Assembly (NCBI GenBank): GCA_004369045.1
Contig: ML213518.1
Location: 418,591-482,590 of the forward strand
Origin: Heliocybe sulcata
Taxonomy: Eukaryota > Basidiomycota > Agaricomycetes > Gloeophyllales > Gloeophyllaceae
Direction: 5' to 3'
DNA length: 64,000 bases
This document shows, one piece after another, positions 11,352 to 23,422 of this stretch (positions are counted from its first letter, which is position 1; every line of letters begins with the position of its first letter). The notes below the pieces were generated by a model. That model had not been told where the DNA came from. It saw nothing but the letters and a program-made list of their open reading frames with translations, and searched no databases. A program made the position numbers and the translations under genes.

Positions 11352-12843
11352 ATGGCAGCCAACTTCACCTGCATCCCCATCCTCGACTACTCTCAGGTCG
11401 CGTCACCCGCCACCCGCCCCGTCTTTGTCGCCCAACTCCGGCATGCACTTATCAACGTTGGGTTTCTCTACCTCTCCAACCCACCGGTCGCACAAGACAA
11501 CATCCAGTCCCTCATCGACTATGTCCCCAAGCTCTTTGCCCTTCCGCAACACGAGAAAGACAAGATCCGCATGGCGAACTCGGAGCACTTCCTAGGGTAC
11601 TCTGCTCTTGGCCGCGAGCTGACCAAAGGCAAGACAGACCAGCGCGAACAGTTTGATCTCGCTACGGAGTACCAAAACCCGTGGAAACCAGGCGCGCCGG
11701 AGTACCTAAGGCTCTGGGGGCCTTCCCAGTGGCCAGACGAATCTCTTCTACCCGGTTTCAAGTCTACTATGTTGTGCTACCTAACCCAAGTGGAGAAGCT
11801 CAGCTACGAGTTCATTACTCTCCTCTCCGAAGCCTTCGGGCTTGCCCCTGACGCGCTGGACCTCTTCTTCGACAAGAGTCCCAGCGGGATGCAGCACCGC
11901 GGGAAGGTCAAGAATTTCTCAAGCTCAGATGGCGTACGGCTAACGGCTTCCTTTGCTTAGGTAGTGAAGTACCCCGCGCTTGATAGTGTTGCTTCTAATC
12001 AGGGTGTCGGGCCGCACTACGATGCGGGGTTCTTGACCTTCGTACGTTCGTCTTCATGCAAGCTGGGCCAGACCAATAATGGAAAACGAACTGGATCAGC
12101 TGCTACAAGTCTCCCCGCACCCTGGTCTGCAAGTCCAGAACCTGTCCGGTGAATGGATCGACGCCCCGCCCATCCCCGGCACGTTCGTAGTCAACATCGG
12201 CAAAGGTCAGCATCGGACTTTTACGATCGGATTGGGATATCCTTGTTCGCCAGATGCTGATCTTATGCTGTTGGGCAATGACAATAATTGCATACAGCGT
12301 TGGAGGCAGTGACACAAGGCCTCGCCCGCGCCACCTCGCACAGAGTGCTGTCTCCACCTACCGGATCGACGCCACGATACTCGATCCCGTTCTTCCAGAA
12401 CATCAGGCAGGAGATTAGGTTAAGTGAGGTTCATCTCGAGTGTAAGTACTCTTTACGCGACGTCATCGGTGTTGTATGCTTATAATACGCCGCGGTAATG
12501 CGTACTATACAGTTCCACCTGAGATCCTCAAGTTGAAAGAACAGAGAGGCGAGGTTCGGGCTACCGATTGTGAGTGCCCGTAGCCTAACCAGCAGGTAAT
12601 TTTCACCCTCGTTTCCCTAGCTGTGAACTTCTCGGAGTACGACCGCCTTCCGTCTGGCGAGGTCACCCTGATTGGACGGATAAAGTGCGTACTATGTTTG
12701 CCGTCGCGAAACAGTCCTATCTGACGCGGACGTCGCTTTTGTGCGTACGTAGGAGCCATCCAGATGTGGCACAGAACCACTACCACGAGCTGTTCAAGCA
12801 GATCTTCCCGGATGGATCGCCGGAACATGGATCTGCATACTAG
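11352..12843 (+). CDS. 2-oxoglutarate/Fe(II)-dependent oxygenase
   Basis: Seven exons (11352-11906, 11961-12041, 12100-12205, 12298-12441, 12513-12569, 12621-12684, 12753-12843) give 365 residues. The N-terminal DIOX_N domain contains IPILDYSQV and ALINVGFLYLSNPPV; the usual KNHG is replaced by LSNPP. The iron ligands are HYD in GVGPHYDAGF and a distal His in ATSHRVL; the co-substrate RxS is in PRYSIPFF. All catalytic residues are visible, so the enzyme should be active. It is clearly diverged from its head-to-head neighbour: its exon plan differs and it has no micro-exon at the metal site. Substrate unknown; location probably cytosolic because no signal peptide is seen. Confidence 0.92.
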
Positions 12844-13046
12844 AAAAGTTGGGTATGTGCATGTCAGATATAGGACTGCCTAGGGGAGTTGTAGGACTAT
12901 AGGGATGCTAAGCTGTACAGGTCCGAGCAAGGTTAACCCGCTTGCAATCCCCGAGCATCTTATTACGTCTTTTCTCGGCCCTTTCGTGGCAGGGCTGTCG
13001 AAGGTGCGATGGCTCATTATTGCAGCGGCGGTGTCGACATTACGAT

Positions 13047-15483
13047 TTATGTGGCAAACACCACCTTGAGGGGCATCTGGGGTCCCTCCTTGCCCACCAC
13101 CTTCGGTTGCAAAACGACCGCGTACCTCTTCTCCACGACGTCGACGGTTGGCTCGAAAGCGAAGTTGCGGATTAGCACAGCGAGAACTGCTTTGAGTTCC
13201 AAGATAGCTTGCAAAGCCCGAGCGAAAGTGAGCAAAGAAGACGCCAGTACTGCTGGAACTGGGGGCGATGCAGCTTACCCAGTCTGTACCCGAGACACAT
13301 CCGAGGCCCGGCACCAAACGTCAGTATCCCGCTCCAGGAAGTGAGCGCTTTCGATTTGGAAGGCAGACCGGAGGGCTCATGCCACCGTTCGGGGCGGAAG
13401 AGCTCGCCATCCGGCCAGACGCTGGTGAGGGTGTTGATTGAGATGTGCGGGAGGTTTATTGACTGCGAAACGAGTATGAGAGGGAACCGCAGACGGAAGT
13501 GTGGCGTACCTGGCCGGCACGAATGGGCAGTTCAGTAAGGACCTCCCCGGAGGGTGCTGTGATTGGCGTTTCGAGAGGCAGGACGTCGTCTGCCAGCGCG
13601 ACGCGGCCGTAGTTTGCGGCAGCTGGGAAGCAGCGGAGTCTGCACCGACCTCCGATTATCAGCAACTTCCGCCGCAAGTAGACAGGTAACAGAGCATGGG
13701 CGCTTACCCCTCCTTCACGACAGCGTCCAGGTAGGGCAAGTCTTTATTCGATGTCAGGTCGTCGTAGGAAGGTTCTCTGCCGAGTCTAATGAGCTCTTCG
13801 CGGAGTTTCTGCTGGCAGGAGGGGTTCTTTGCTAGTTCCCACAGGACCATGCTGGCTGTCATGGCGCTGGTTTCGTAGCCTGCGATACTGATGGACGGGA
13901 TGTTACCCTGTAACTGAGAGATGCGCGGGATGTCGTCTTACACTAAATGGGACACCTAGGAATCACATGCAGTTATTATCGTTGTCAATGAGGGTGAGTA
14001 GTGGGCATATACGTTATCGATCATTTCCTGCTTCGTCATTCTACCCTCGCCAGAGGCATTCACTATACCGTCAATGTCTCACCGTAACTCCCAGGACACA
14101 AGGGGATCAACGCTCACGCATGGTAGCCAGAAAGTTGACACCCTTCCGTTTACCCCCATCCTCACCCGACTCAGCAGACTCAATCAAGCGCCGCGAGAGC
14201 CTGTCCATAGTCACCTTCATGCGGCCCTGCGCCTGCATTGACTTCACCGGCAGACGCAGAAGGATCGGGAATGCGCGCAGCACGACTTCGGCCTGTATAT
14301 GTAGGCATAAGTAGGGTGATGTAGATAGGGTGTATGCGTTGAGAGGAACATACGTAGAACGCGGTGGGCGACATGCCTGCAACAACTTGCTGTGCCCAGT
14401 CTTCTTTGATTGCCTTTGCTTCTTCTGATTCGCCTGCTTTGAAGTCGTAGCCGAAGCCCTGTCCACCAGTAAAGAATTAGCGAATATTTTCCAAAGGTAG
14501 CTTACGTTGTCTTACAACGCGGCCGATAACATCGAGGCTATGGCAAACGACGGGTGTCAATGTAGAGTAACTTTATCCAAGAAAGGCTTTCACTTACGTG
14601 GTGGAACTCGTCCAGGACAGAGCATCGATAGTTGCTTCGCCGTGGTTGTCCTGGAGGTGTTGGGTAAGTCGAGTTTGAAGCTAATTAAGATGTAAATTAG
14701 TTGAGTAGATATATGCACACAAAAGACCGAGTACGTACGCTCGAAGTTGCCTCGAACACGTCGGGGGACATATCTCGGATCTTAGCGGGGCTTGTAATAA
14801 AGGAATTAAATAATTAGGGATTCCGCTACGAGAACGTATGGTTAGGAGAACAGTACCTGAAGGTCGAGTCCATGAGCCTGCGGAAGCGCTTGTGCAGCGA
14901 GCCTTCGGACCAGATGATTCCTCGCCCAATCAGTCGTTCGACAACCGGGGAGAAAAAGGGTGCTTTGACTGTTCAAGGCGAAGGTTAATGGGATAATGTC
15001 TTGGGTGGGTTTCGTGACATACCGTAGTTGTAAGAATTCGTCGAGAATATATGGTTTACGGCTGCGCGATCAGCGACAACCAACTTACAAAGGGAACATT
15101 CAGCATGCGTCCAGAGCACGAAGCATGGATCGCGTACTATGTCGGGGTGCTATTTATTATACCGCGTTCTTTTGTTCAGCGAATGCAAGAGGAAGATTAT
15201 CAAGGCACGCACGAATAAAGCTCCCTTCATTCTATAAACAGGTCCATATTTATTGAACCATTCTGTGAACTTCGAGCCAACAACATTCGAGAACACATCC
15301 CATTCGTGACCGAAGAGGAGACTGGCGTTATTCTGGATAAGAGTCAACTGCTAGGCTTATATATAAAATGAACAAACTCACAGGACATGGAAGCTCCTTG
15401 ATCTTCGAGACCGAGCGCCCTTTCCTGAGGCTGACAGTGACTAGAACGACTATCAGTACCGTCAGGATCGCAGGGAGGTCCAT
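13047..15483 (-). CDS. Cytochrome P450 monooxygenase (intron-rich)
   Basis: The minus-strand gene starts with MDLPAILTVLIVVLVTVSL, an ER membrane anchor. Exons recovered in order include LLFGHEWDVFSN, KFTEWFNKYGPVYRMKGALF, LVVADRAAVNHIFSTNSYNY, FFSPVVERLIGRGIIWSEG, the I-helix ISIAGYETSA (oxygen-binding AGxxT type), the K-helix ExxR split by an intron (KEG then LR), PERW, and the heme loop FGAGPRMCLGYR with the axial Cys. The protein ends KVVFAT with TAA at 13047-13049. The LLGHE/TEW/YGPV pattern is common in basidiomycete P450s related to fatty-acid and terpenoid hydroxylases. About a dozen introns are needed; exact boundaries between 14300 and 15250 are less certain. It lies tail to tail with the 2OG oxygenase, only ~200 bases apart. 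Confidence 0.88.
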
Positions 15484-18393
15484 GATGGCGGGCTCTCAGC
15501 AGGTAAGTCCTCCGGGAGCGGGAGGGTCTACAAACGCAAATCCGTCACTTATATATATGCAGTTCACAAACGGCTCGGCTATAGGAAGAGGCTGAGTTAT
15601 CGGCGGTCGTTCTCTCCGTGTCAAGAGTACCAGAAACATCATGAGATTTCCCCTTTGCGGATCAGAATGATAGCAGAAGAGGTCCCAACGTCGGCTGCGG
15701 CAAGAGGGCGCCTATGGCAATGCAGTAGCTGGTTGCCAAATAGGACGTAAGTTACCAGGTCGATATAAAGCAAGCGCCGAAAGTACTAGCGTAGGCCTGA
15801 AGGATCTAGTATTCCGGAGGACGCGGGGTGCTGCTGGCAGTGCTGCTGCTTAAGCTTCCTCGCACGCCGTTTGTGGGTGCCGCCAGCAGCTCGCCACTAG
15901 ACGCTATGGGTTTCTACACCATCTTGAATGGATTGCACCCAAAAGTCGGTCACTTCAGATAACGTTAGAGTCCTAGTCACCGTGGTAGCCATGGGTGACC
16001 AGGAGAGACAGTGGGAACTGCACAAGTAAGCGGAAGACGTAAAGCGCTCAACCGCATGCGAGATGTAAAGGTACGCTACCACCATTTTCCCTTTCTATAG
16101 GGCCACCGTTTTATACGTTGCGGGAAGCATATAGTGTACCGCTGCAGAAGGACTACAGACTGCAAGTTAAGACATGATGGCAGGACATGCCATTGTCAAG
16201 ATAGCCTTTAAATTTCATTTCTGATCTTGAGGAGGGCCTCAAAATATTCTCACGATTGACCGGTCGACCCTGAACTCGATGCCTACGCTTGCTTTTAAAG
16301 TTTCTTTTTTCTCCGTGAAGGAGTATGTTCTCGATATGATGGATCCGAATCTCTGGCTACACCGTCAAATAGTTCATTTCGAAGTTTGCGAGGCTGAGCT
16401 TATTCGTATGTACCTCTTACGACTGTGACTACTTGAACTGTAACACTGATTCTCAGCGCGCAGACCATCTCCCAACGGGTATAATGTTCTGAGAGGTTAG
16501 CAGTGCTGCGATATGTCGATTTCCCGTCAACATGCCACCCGTGAAGCTTGACCCTCCGAATCTCTGGCAGCCCGGACGTCAGTCGGACCCTGGTCCCACA
16601 ATTTGATCAGGAACTCCTATACTCGGCACTCTTGGTGCTTCGGATTTCCGACTTCGCGCTAGGCAAATCAGATCGTCCTCACTCTTCGGAGAGAAATGTC
16701 AGCGCCTCGAAAGGCTTACTGGTCTCATTGCTGGGGAACTGACGCGTCCAACTTCGCACACGATGTCCTTGGTCCCCCTACGTGTCCCTGCCAGGCGGTG
16801 GTGTCCAAGGTGAGCGCATCTTTTCCTCTAGAGGTTTGGAGCGGGATGGGCTCCATAGTGGACATTGACCAGTTCACCTTTCGAGACCATGAGAAAGCCA
16901 CAGTATAGGCAATCCTTTGAGATGATGAAAGCGTCATATCAAGTTGGAGCTCACAAGACCTCGTTCGTAGTGCAAGGGACTCGGTAGAGTTCAACTGATC
17001 AATAGGGTCGATCCGCGGGCGCAGACGTGCCATCTCGCTCTCCTCATTTGAGCACTCAACATGCCAGCATGCAAGTCCAGGCTCCTCTTTGGCAGCCATT
17101 TCTCTGTCTCTGGTTCTATGACGACTCTGCAGATCGAATTCGGATAGGTCCAAACCGCGCAAGTGCGTCTTCCACAGCTGGCGGTGTATAGTCTGGCAGT
17201 CGCCCTCCTCACAGCCCTCGCCCTCACAACCCTCACGAACCTCTCCGGACGGGTCTAGCTCTCTGTACTTGACTAGCCTCGACAACAAATTTCGTGGTTT
17301 TGGCCTTGAATATGATGGCAGGAGCGATCTCGTCGGCCAGACTATCCTGTTTTGCGATTCGGTATTCGTCGCTTTGTCTATGGGCAGTCCTTAGGCGTGG
17401 ACTATATGAAGGAGCATGAAGATTCCCTACTTTAGCTGTCGACTCCTTTCTCTGGACGACTGCTTGTTCGTCTGTGATTCTATCCCAATTTCATGCCTTT
17501 TTGAATCTGGAGTGTCGATTGCCTGGTTCTGTGCTGGAACAGAAATCAAAGCTCCGGCATCGCTGGGGATATGCTCGACATACCGCCGCCGAGATCACCA
17601 CCCCCCTGTTAGCGCTGTGCATGGCCTCAGTCAAAATCTGTTTGTCTCGATGGTGGCTTGTTGAGCATTTCGCTTTTGCTGATGCGACCAGAGGGCATCA
17701 CGGGCTGCTGACTACTGTTGACTTCTATTGCGATGTTCTCGATGATGGTAGCATGGGACAGGGATCCTTGAAGCTAATGTACGTCGACTTTCTCTCCCTT
17801 GCGCCTCGCTGAACCTGCCCGCTTCCACAGTGCAAATGAGGGATCTGTTCCGGTAGCAATAAGATGGCGGCAACTCTATTCCATTTGTCTTTGATAACGC
17901 AAGCTACCTGACCAATGCGGCGCGACGTTGTAGCAAGCTCGGTTCCCATAGCACTGAACACGCTGCACAATACATTCTTCGCATCCATCTTTGAGGGGTG
18001 CATGCATCGGTTTTCATTCTGGGGCGTAAAAACCTTAGAGGGCGAGGAGGATGTTACCCGTCATAGCAACGCACGTCCATACCGAGCACAATCAATCCGA
18101 AGGGAAAGATAATCAAGGGACAATCATATCGGAGCCGGCGGTTCGGCTAACTCGAAAATCCCACTCCGCACGTGGGGCATTGTTTTTAGACAGGAGAGAT
18201 ATAAAGCCAAGCGCGCCCGTCCTTGTGCTCTTTTCATTCCTTCTTTCTCCCCTTCCGCCCAGCTTTGACCAGCTCACCGACCGTGTCGGCAGTCTCTCAT
18301 CTTTGACCCTAACGCAGGACGTGCTTGACGCTCGACACTCACTCTTTTAGTATCGACTACTAACGTCCTCTTGCTGTTTTAACATCTGCAAAA
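15484..18393. other. 2.9-kb region without a confident gene
   Basis: Several open frames occur, the longest about 187 codons on the minus strand (16725-17288) with no recognisable motif and a composition rich in Arg and Glu. A small inverted repeat GCTGCTGGC / GCCAGCAGC lies near 15831-15895. The stretch just before 18394 is the promoter of the secreted repeat protein. Confidence 0.5.
18200..18205 (+). promoter_or_regulatory. TATA box of the secreted repeat-protein gene
   Basis: TATAAA, 189 bases upstream of the ATG at 18394, followed by a CT-rich leader. Confidence 0.45.
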
Positions 18394-19576
18394 ATGAAGT
18401 TCACGACTGTTATCGTTCCCGCTGCTGCTGTCCTTATCGCGTCTGTGACGTCCGTTCCCGTCCGGAGAGATGTGGACCCGAGCCTGGTACCCGAGTTCGG
18501 ATGGGAGGCCAATGTTAACCCTACCGGTGAGTTCCATTCAGTGATCTGAACTTATCAGCTTCATTGACGCCTCTGAAGGTACGGGTGACTGTGATGGAGC
18601 TGTGTTGGCCGCCAACGACAAGCCTGTCAAGGTCCCCTGCGCATGCCCCCCTGACCGGGACACGTTCATCCAGGTGTGTACAAGAACGCAGCTCCTCGTC
18701 TTAGATTGAATGCTAACCGCAAATGCGCAGTCCCTGAATGCCAACATCAACGCAGGCTTCGCCGTCAACAACCCCTCCGTTGCTGTGACCTTCCCCACGG
18801 ACAGCTCCACGCAATCCCAGATCGCCCGTATCCAGGCTTCGCTCGTTACCCTGCAGAACCTGAATGGTTCCGGCAAGGGCTGCCCGGCCGCCGCCACTAC
18901 TCTGCTCGCGCAGCAGAATGCTCTCTCTTCCGGCGGCGACCCCAGCACCGTTGTTGCCGCCGCATCGAGCATCGACTCTGCCGCGCTCGCGACCGCTGCG
19001 TCTGCGCCTGCTGCTACCAGCGCTGCTCCTGCTGTGACCTCTGCCGCAGCCCCCGCTGCCTCCTCGCCTGCCGCTACGACGTCGGGCAATGGCACCGTTG
19101 ACGTCGCATCTCTTGCTCCCGCTCTGGGTTTCCAGAGCAACGTCAACCCTACCGGTACCGGTGACTGCGACGGTGCCGTGAACGGAGCTGACGGCAAGCC
19201 CGTCAAGGTTCCGTGCGCGTGCCCGCCCGCCCAGGACGAGTACATTAGCGTAAGTTTTGCTTCCACGCGAGAGGGTTCAGGACACTGAGTTTCTTCGTCG
19301 CAGCAACTCCAAGCTAATGTCAACGCTGGCAAGGCGGTCAACAACCCGACCGTCGCTGTGTCGTTCCCCACCGACTCCTCGCCCGCCTCCCAGGCTGCCA
19401 GGATCAACGCTGCGCTTGTGACCCTCCAGAACCTGAACGGTCCTGGCAAGGGTTGCCCGGCTGCGTCCACTACTCTCTTGGTGCGTTCCCTTTCACCACT
19501 GATTCTGTAACAGTCTTGCTGACGATAACGACTGTGTAATCAGTCTCAACTCAAGGCAGCTCAGGCTCAGCAATAA
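18394..19576 (+). CDS. Secreted protein with two copies of a 4-Cys domain
   Basis: Five exons (18394-18526, 18579-18673, 18731-19249, 19304-19480, 19544-19576). MKFTTVIVPAAAVLIASVTS is a signal peptide and VRR looks like a processing site. Two domains of about 90 residues follow, each with NVNPTGTGDCDGAV, KPVKVPCACPP, NNPxVAVxFPTDSS, LVTLQNLNGxGKGCPAA. Each has four cysteines in the same spacing. An Ala/Ser/Thr-rich linker joins them. The intron that splits each domain after CPP..YIS/FIQ is at the same place in both copies, so the duplication included exon structure; copy 2 lacks the first intron of copy 1. I do not recognise a function. An extracellular or cell-wall role is inferred from the signal peptide, Cys pattern and low-complexity linker. 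Confidence 0.85.
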
Positions 19577-20369
19577 ACGATACCACAGTCCCGTTGATAC
19601 CAACTGCTTCGTTTTCCGTCGCTTTTACGCAGATGTTTTCTCAGTTTACTTAGGGTTCATGATGATGATGAATGAATGGGCGCTAGTCGCTCGTCTTGGC
19701 TGGCTGGTCAAAACATTTCTTGTGTGTGCGTCGTTAAGGGGCTCATCCGAAGGCTAACCTGCATGATGCACCGTGTGGTATGCATGTGATGGGGGTGCAT
19801 TTCGTTGGATACACCGGACTGGCCGGGTTGCGCGAGGTATGTGATTTCAGGCACTGCATCGTCCACATGCATCTCCGCGTGTCTGTTATCATGGAGAGTG
19901 GCGGGATCTGTCAACATGCTCCCAGAGTTCTCGGAGCCCTCTGAAAGTTGTCAGGTAGCCCGAACGGCTGTGTTGCTCGCGAGCAGTGTCCGCGCTCTCA
20001 ATCTACGTCCTGTGAAGAAGTGGCTCACCCTGTGTTTGGCGCTGCTTGTCGCCTTTGTGGCTTCTCCAAGTGCAACAAGGCTATTCGTTCAGATTTTCAA
20101 ACGTCTACTCAGTACTTTCGCGAGCCTGACGGGACAGCCGTCGCTATATATCCTCCTGCTGTATTTTCTTCCGTGCATTTATATTGGGTCCTAGGAACGC
20201 CGGAAGCCTGTCTACACGCTATGTCCCATGATCTCTGCACTTACAACCCGCCCGGGCCGCTTCGTATATAACGTCGTCCACTTCCACGGGACCGCGTTCT
20301 GCGATGTCAAAAATAAGACCCATAAAAAGCCGTGCACCTTCACGCTGAGAAGATGCCGTCGCTCTCGAT
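19577..20369. other. Intergenic with pectin methylesterase promoter
   Basis: No gene is supported. A TATATAA box lies at 20265-20271, about 100 bases before the pectin methylesterase start. Confidence 0.5.
20265..20271 (+). promoter_or_regulatory. TATA box of the pectin methylesterase gene
   Basis: TATATAA, ~100 bases upstream of the ATG at 20370. Confidence 0.5.
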
Positions 20370-22053
20370 ATGTCCGCGTCTCTGGTGCTCGCACTCTTCC
20401 TGGGGCTGCTTGGGCAGGCGTCGGCGCTGTCGCCGCTGTACTTGGCGTGTCAGCTGCAGAAGCCTGCGGCGGTCTCGCAGCTGCTTGGGTGTCCGCCTGG
20501 GACGATTTATGTTAGCCCTGTTGATGCTGAGGCGAATTTTACGAGTGTTCAGCAGGCGGTGGAGGCATTGTATGTTTCGCTGATTTTGCAGTGGTGTTTG
20601 TGATATATATGACGCTTCGTAGGCCTGAAGGAGAGCCAGCTACAATATTGATTGGACAGGGTGTGTATCATGAAACTGTCAATGTCTCAAGGCAGGCGCC
20701 TTTGACCATGCTGGTACCGTTTTCTCAGCTTATCTGTCTCTGCATCAGTTTACTGACTAGTCACATCTCTACAGGGCCAGTTAAGTATTGAAACCGCCTT
20801 TGACCCTGCCGGCAATGCCTCCACCCGCAATCTTGTGCAAATATGGAACAATGGCTGGGTAGTCACCCAGGGCGTCGAAGACGACGCGCAGTCCGCCGTG
20901 CTCGTGGTATCGCCCTCGTCTAACGCGTCTCTGATCGGCGCGGGCCCGACTGGGGCGCCCTTACAGCCGCTCTTTGGGAACGTCGATTTCAAGGCGTATA
21001 ATATCGATTTTCAGAATCTTGCTGTAAGTGAAGGGGTTTGATGATGTTAAGGCTGAGATGATGACTCGAATATATATACGTGTGTAGGCGAATTACTCGA
21101 TCTCGCAAGCGCTGGTGACGGATATTTCGTATGCGAATGCGTCATTTTATGGGTGCACGTTCGCGAGCTACCAGGATACGTGGTATACGGGGAGAAATGC
21201 GAGCACGTATGTCGTGGATAGTATCATCTACGGCATGACCGATTGTGCGTTGTTCGCTTCTCTGTGTTGTGTCTGAAGCATGTTGATATCGGCTCTCGTT
21301 AGACTTGTTTGGATTTGGCACTGCGTACGTAATATTCATTTGGTATGAGGTTTGCGTACTCAGTGCTTGGTTTTAGATGGTTCCAGAATGTGACTCTGGC
21401 GAATCGTGGATGCGGTGGTGGTCTCGTCGCCTGGAAGGGCACGAACCAAACAGACGCGCCTGGAAACCGATATGGAGCTTACATATCTGACTCTAGGATT
21501 ATTCGAGTTTGTCCATTTCGTCTCAAGAGTTGTGGTTCAATATCTGACCTTGCACAGTCTCCAGATGCCAATATGACGACAGTAACAGATGCTTCATGTT
21601 ATCTAGGTATGAATTCTCTATCAAGCATCAATATTTTTCATTGAATTGAATTGAGATAGGTCGACCTTGGAATAGCCTTGCTACCACTGTGTACCTAAGC
21701 ACCTACATGGACGAAAGTATCGCGCCTGTGGGGTGGATTCAATTCGACAGCACACGGTTAGCACCTGTTCTGCTTCGCATTTTCTCGTCAATCTGACGGT
21801 CACGTTTTGACAGGACTCTGAACATCTCCACAACTTACTATGCGGAGTACAATTCCTATGGTAGAGTCTTCTCGTATCATGCCGTGCTATATTGGATTAT
21901 CTGACCACAGCTTATTCGACAGGCCCAGGAGCGAACTATACTGGAAGAGAGCCATATGAGCACTTCTTGACCGATGCCGAGGCCGCCAACTTCACGATTG
22001 AAAAGGTGTTCTTGGAACAGCCTGGATGGATTGACTATTCGTATATCTACTGA
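20370..22053 (+). CDS. Secreted pectin methylesterase (carbohydrate esterase family 8)
   Basis: The start MSASLVLALFLGLLGQASA is a signal peptide. The CE8 signatures follow in order: FTSVQQAVEAL, IGQGVYHETVNVS, GCTFASYQDTWYTG (catalytic Gln and first Asp), MTDYLFGFGTA (equivalent of DFIFG, second Asp), and LGRPWN (substrate-binding Arg). The catalytic Asp codon directly precedes an intron that is closed by ACTTGTTTGG. The enzyme removes methyl esters from homogalacturonan in plant walls, opening pectin to lyases and polygalacturonases. The gene has many short introns and ends IDYSYIY with TGA at 22051-22053. All active-site residues are intact. Its presence fits a fungus that feeds on plant material. 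Confidence 0.93.
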
Positions 22054-22427
22054 TACAGGATCACTGCCTTCTGGCAAAGCTGCCTAATCATATCATTTGG
22101 TAATGAAGCTCGTCACAACCATTCACATACATAGCTCCTTGAAGCTTGATTGTCGCCGCGCGCATCCATGTGTCGGAGCCAAAGTCCACCTGACCATAGC
22201 GGCGCAGCTAGTGTGCGTTTGCGCAGGCACAAATAGTCTCGGAATAAAGAGTACCTGCATTATTCATGATCTAAATTCCTTCTGGGAGCCGCCCCGGTGA
22301 CCGGGATGAGGCGGAGTACCGGTAAATCCTAATCTTGTGGTGCTAGTAGGTTGCCACACAATATTGCCAATATGTACAAACGAATGTGTTGCCGCGCATT
22401 GGTCTTCAGCTTCCGCTACAGCATGGG

Positions 22428-23422
22428 TACCGTCGGCGGATTGGACGCGGTTCGTTTTGAGTTGTCGCGCGCGCCAACTGGTGCTATCGCTTTTCGATAT
22501 TCAATGTTGTCGCACGGATCCTNNNNNNNNNNNNNNNNNNNNNNNNNNNNNNNNNNNNNNNNNNNNNNNNNNNNNNNNNNNNNNNNNNNNNNNNNNNNNN
22601 NNNNNNNNNNNNNNNNNNNNNNNNNNNNNNNNNNNNNNNNNNNNNNNNNNNNNNNNNNNNNNNNNNNNNNNNNNNNNNNNNNNNNNNNNNNNNNNNNNNN
22701 NNNNNNNNNNNNNNNNNNNNNNNNNNNNNNNNNNNNNNNNNNNNNNNNNNNNNNNNNNNNNNNNNNNNNNNNNNNNNNNNNNNNNNNNNNNNNNNNNNNN
22801 NNNNNNNNNNNNNNNNNNNNNNNNNNNNNNNNNNNNNNNNNNNNNNNNNNNNNNNNNNNNNNNNNNNNNNNNNNNNNNNNNNNNNNNNNNNNNNNNNNNN
22901 NNNNNNNNNNNNNNNNNNNNNNNNNNNNNNNNNNNNNNNNNNNNNNNNNNNNNNNNNNNNNNNNNNNNNNNNNNNNNNNNNNNNNNNNNNNNNNNNNNNN
23001 NNNNNNNNNNNNNNNNNNNNNNNNNNNNNNNNNNNNNNNNNNNNNNNNNNNNNNNNNNNNNNNNNNNNNNNNNNNNNNNNNNNNNNNNNNNNNNNNNNNN
23101 NNNNNNNNNNNNNNNNNNNNNNNNNNNNNNNNNNNNNNNNNNNNNNNNNNNNNNNNNNNNNNNNNNNNNNNNNNNNNNNNNNNNNNNNNNNNNNNNNNNN
23201 NNNNNNNNNNNNNNNNNNNNNNNNNNNNNNNNNNNNNNNNNNNNNNNNNNNNNNNNNNNNNNNNNNNNNNNNNNNNNNNNNNNNNNNNNNNNNNNNNNNN
23301 NNNNNNNNNNNNNNNNNNNNNNNNNNNCGGAACTTCAAAGTCAGCGGGCATTGCCGCCACACAGCCAACGCGCATGCGCGAATGCAAAACGAAAACGAAC
23401 CGCGTCCAATCCGCCGACGGTA
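22428..23422. mobile_element. Terminal-inverted-repeat DNA element interrupted by the assembly gap
   Basis: The 31 bases at 22428-22458 are the exact reverse complement of 23392-23422 (starting TACCGTCGGCGGATTGG). GCATGGG occurs directly outside both ends (22421-22427 and 23423-23429); taking one more base gives an 8-bp AGCATGGG at 22420-22427 and 23422-23429. This is the structure of a cut-and-paste transposon with a 7-8 bp target duplication. Of the ~995 bases, 805 are N, so coding content cannot be judged; if the gap length is a true estimate the element is too short for a full transposase. Superfamily unresolved, hAT possible. Confidence 0.78.
22523..23327. other. Assembly gap (805 N)
   Basis: A continuous run of N. 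Frames that appear open across it are artefacts. It lies wholly inside the inverted-repeat element, which suggests that the repeat caused the assembly break. Confidence 0.99.

Noticed and set aside
12880-13317. 145-codon frame on the minus strand covering the P450 3' end
   Set aside because: It is a wrong-frame reading of the P450; the true frame contains FGAGPRMCLG and ends at 13047.
16725-17288. 187-codon minus-strand frame
   Set aside because: No motif, biased composition, no exon partners or supported start; likely chance in GC-rich DNA.
18538-19470. 310-codon minus-strand frame opposite the secreted repeat protein
   Set aside because: It is the antisense shadow of an Ala/Ser-rich, spliced plus-strand gene with clear duplicated domains.
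4907-22053. Complete biosynthetic gene cluster
   Set aside because: No polyketide synthase, peptide synthetase, terpene synthase, dedicated transporter or pathway regulator is visible, so only a looser redox-gene neighbourhood is reported.
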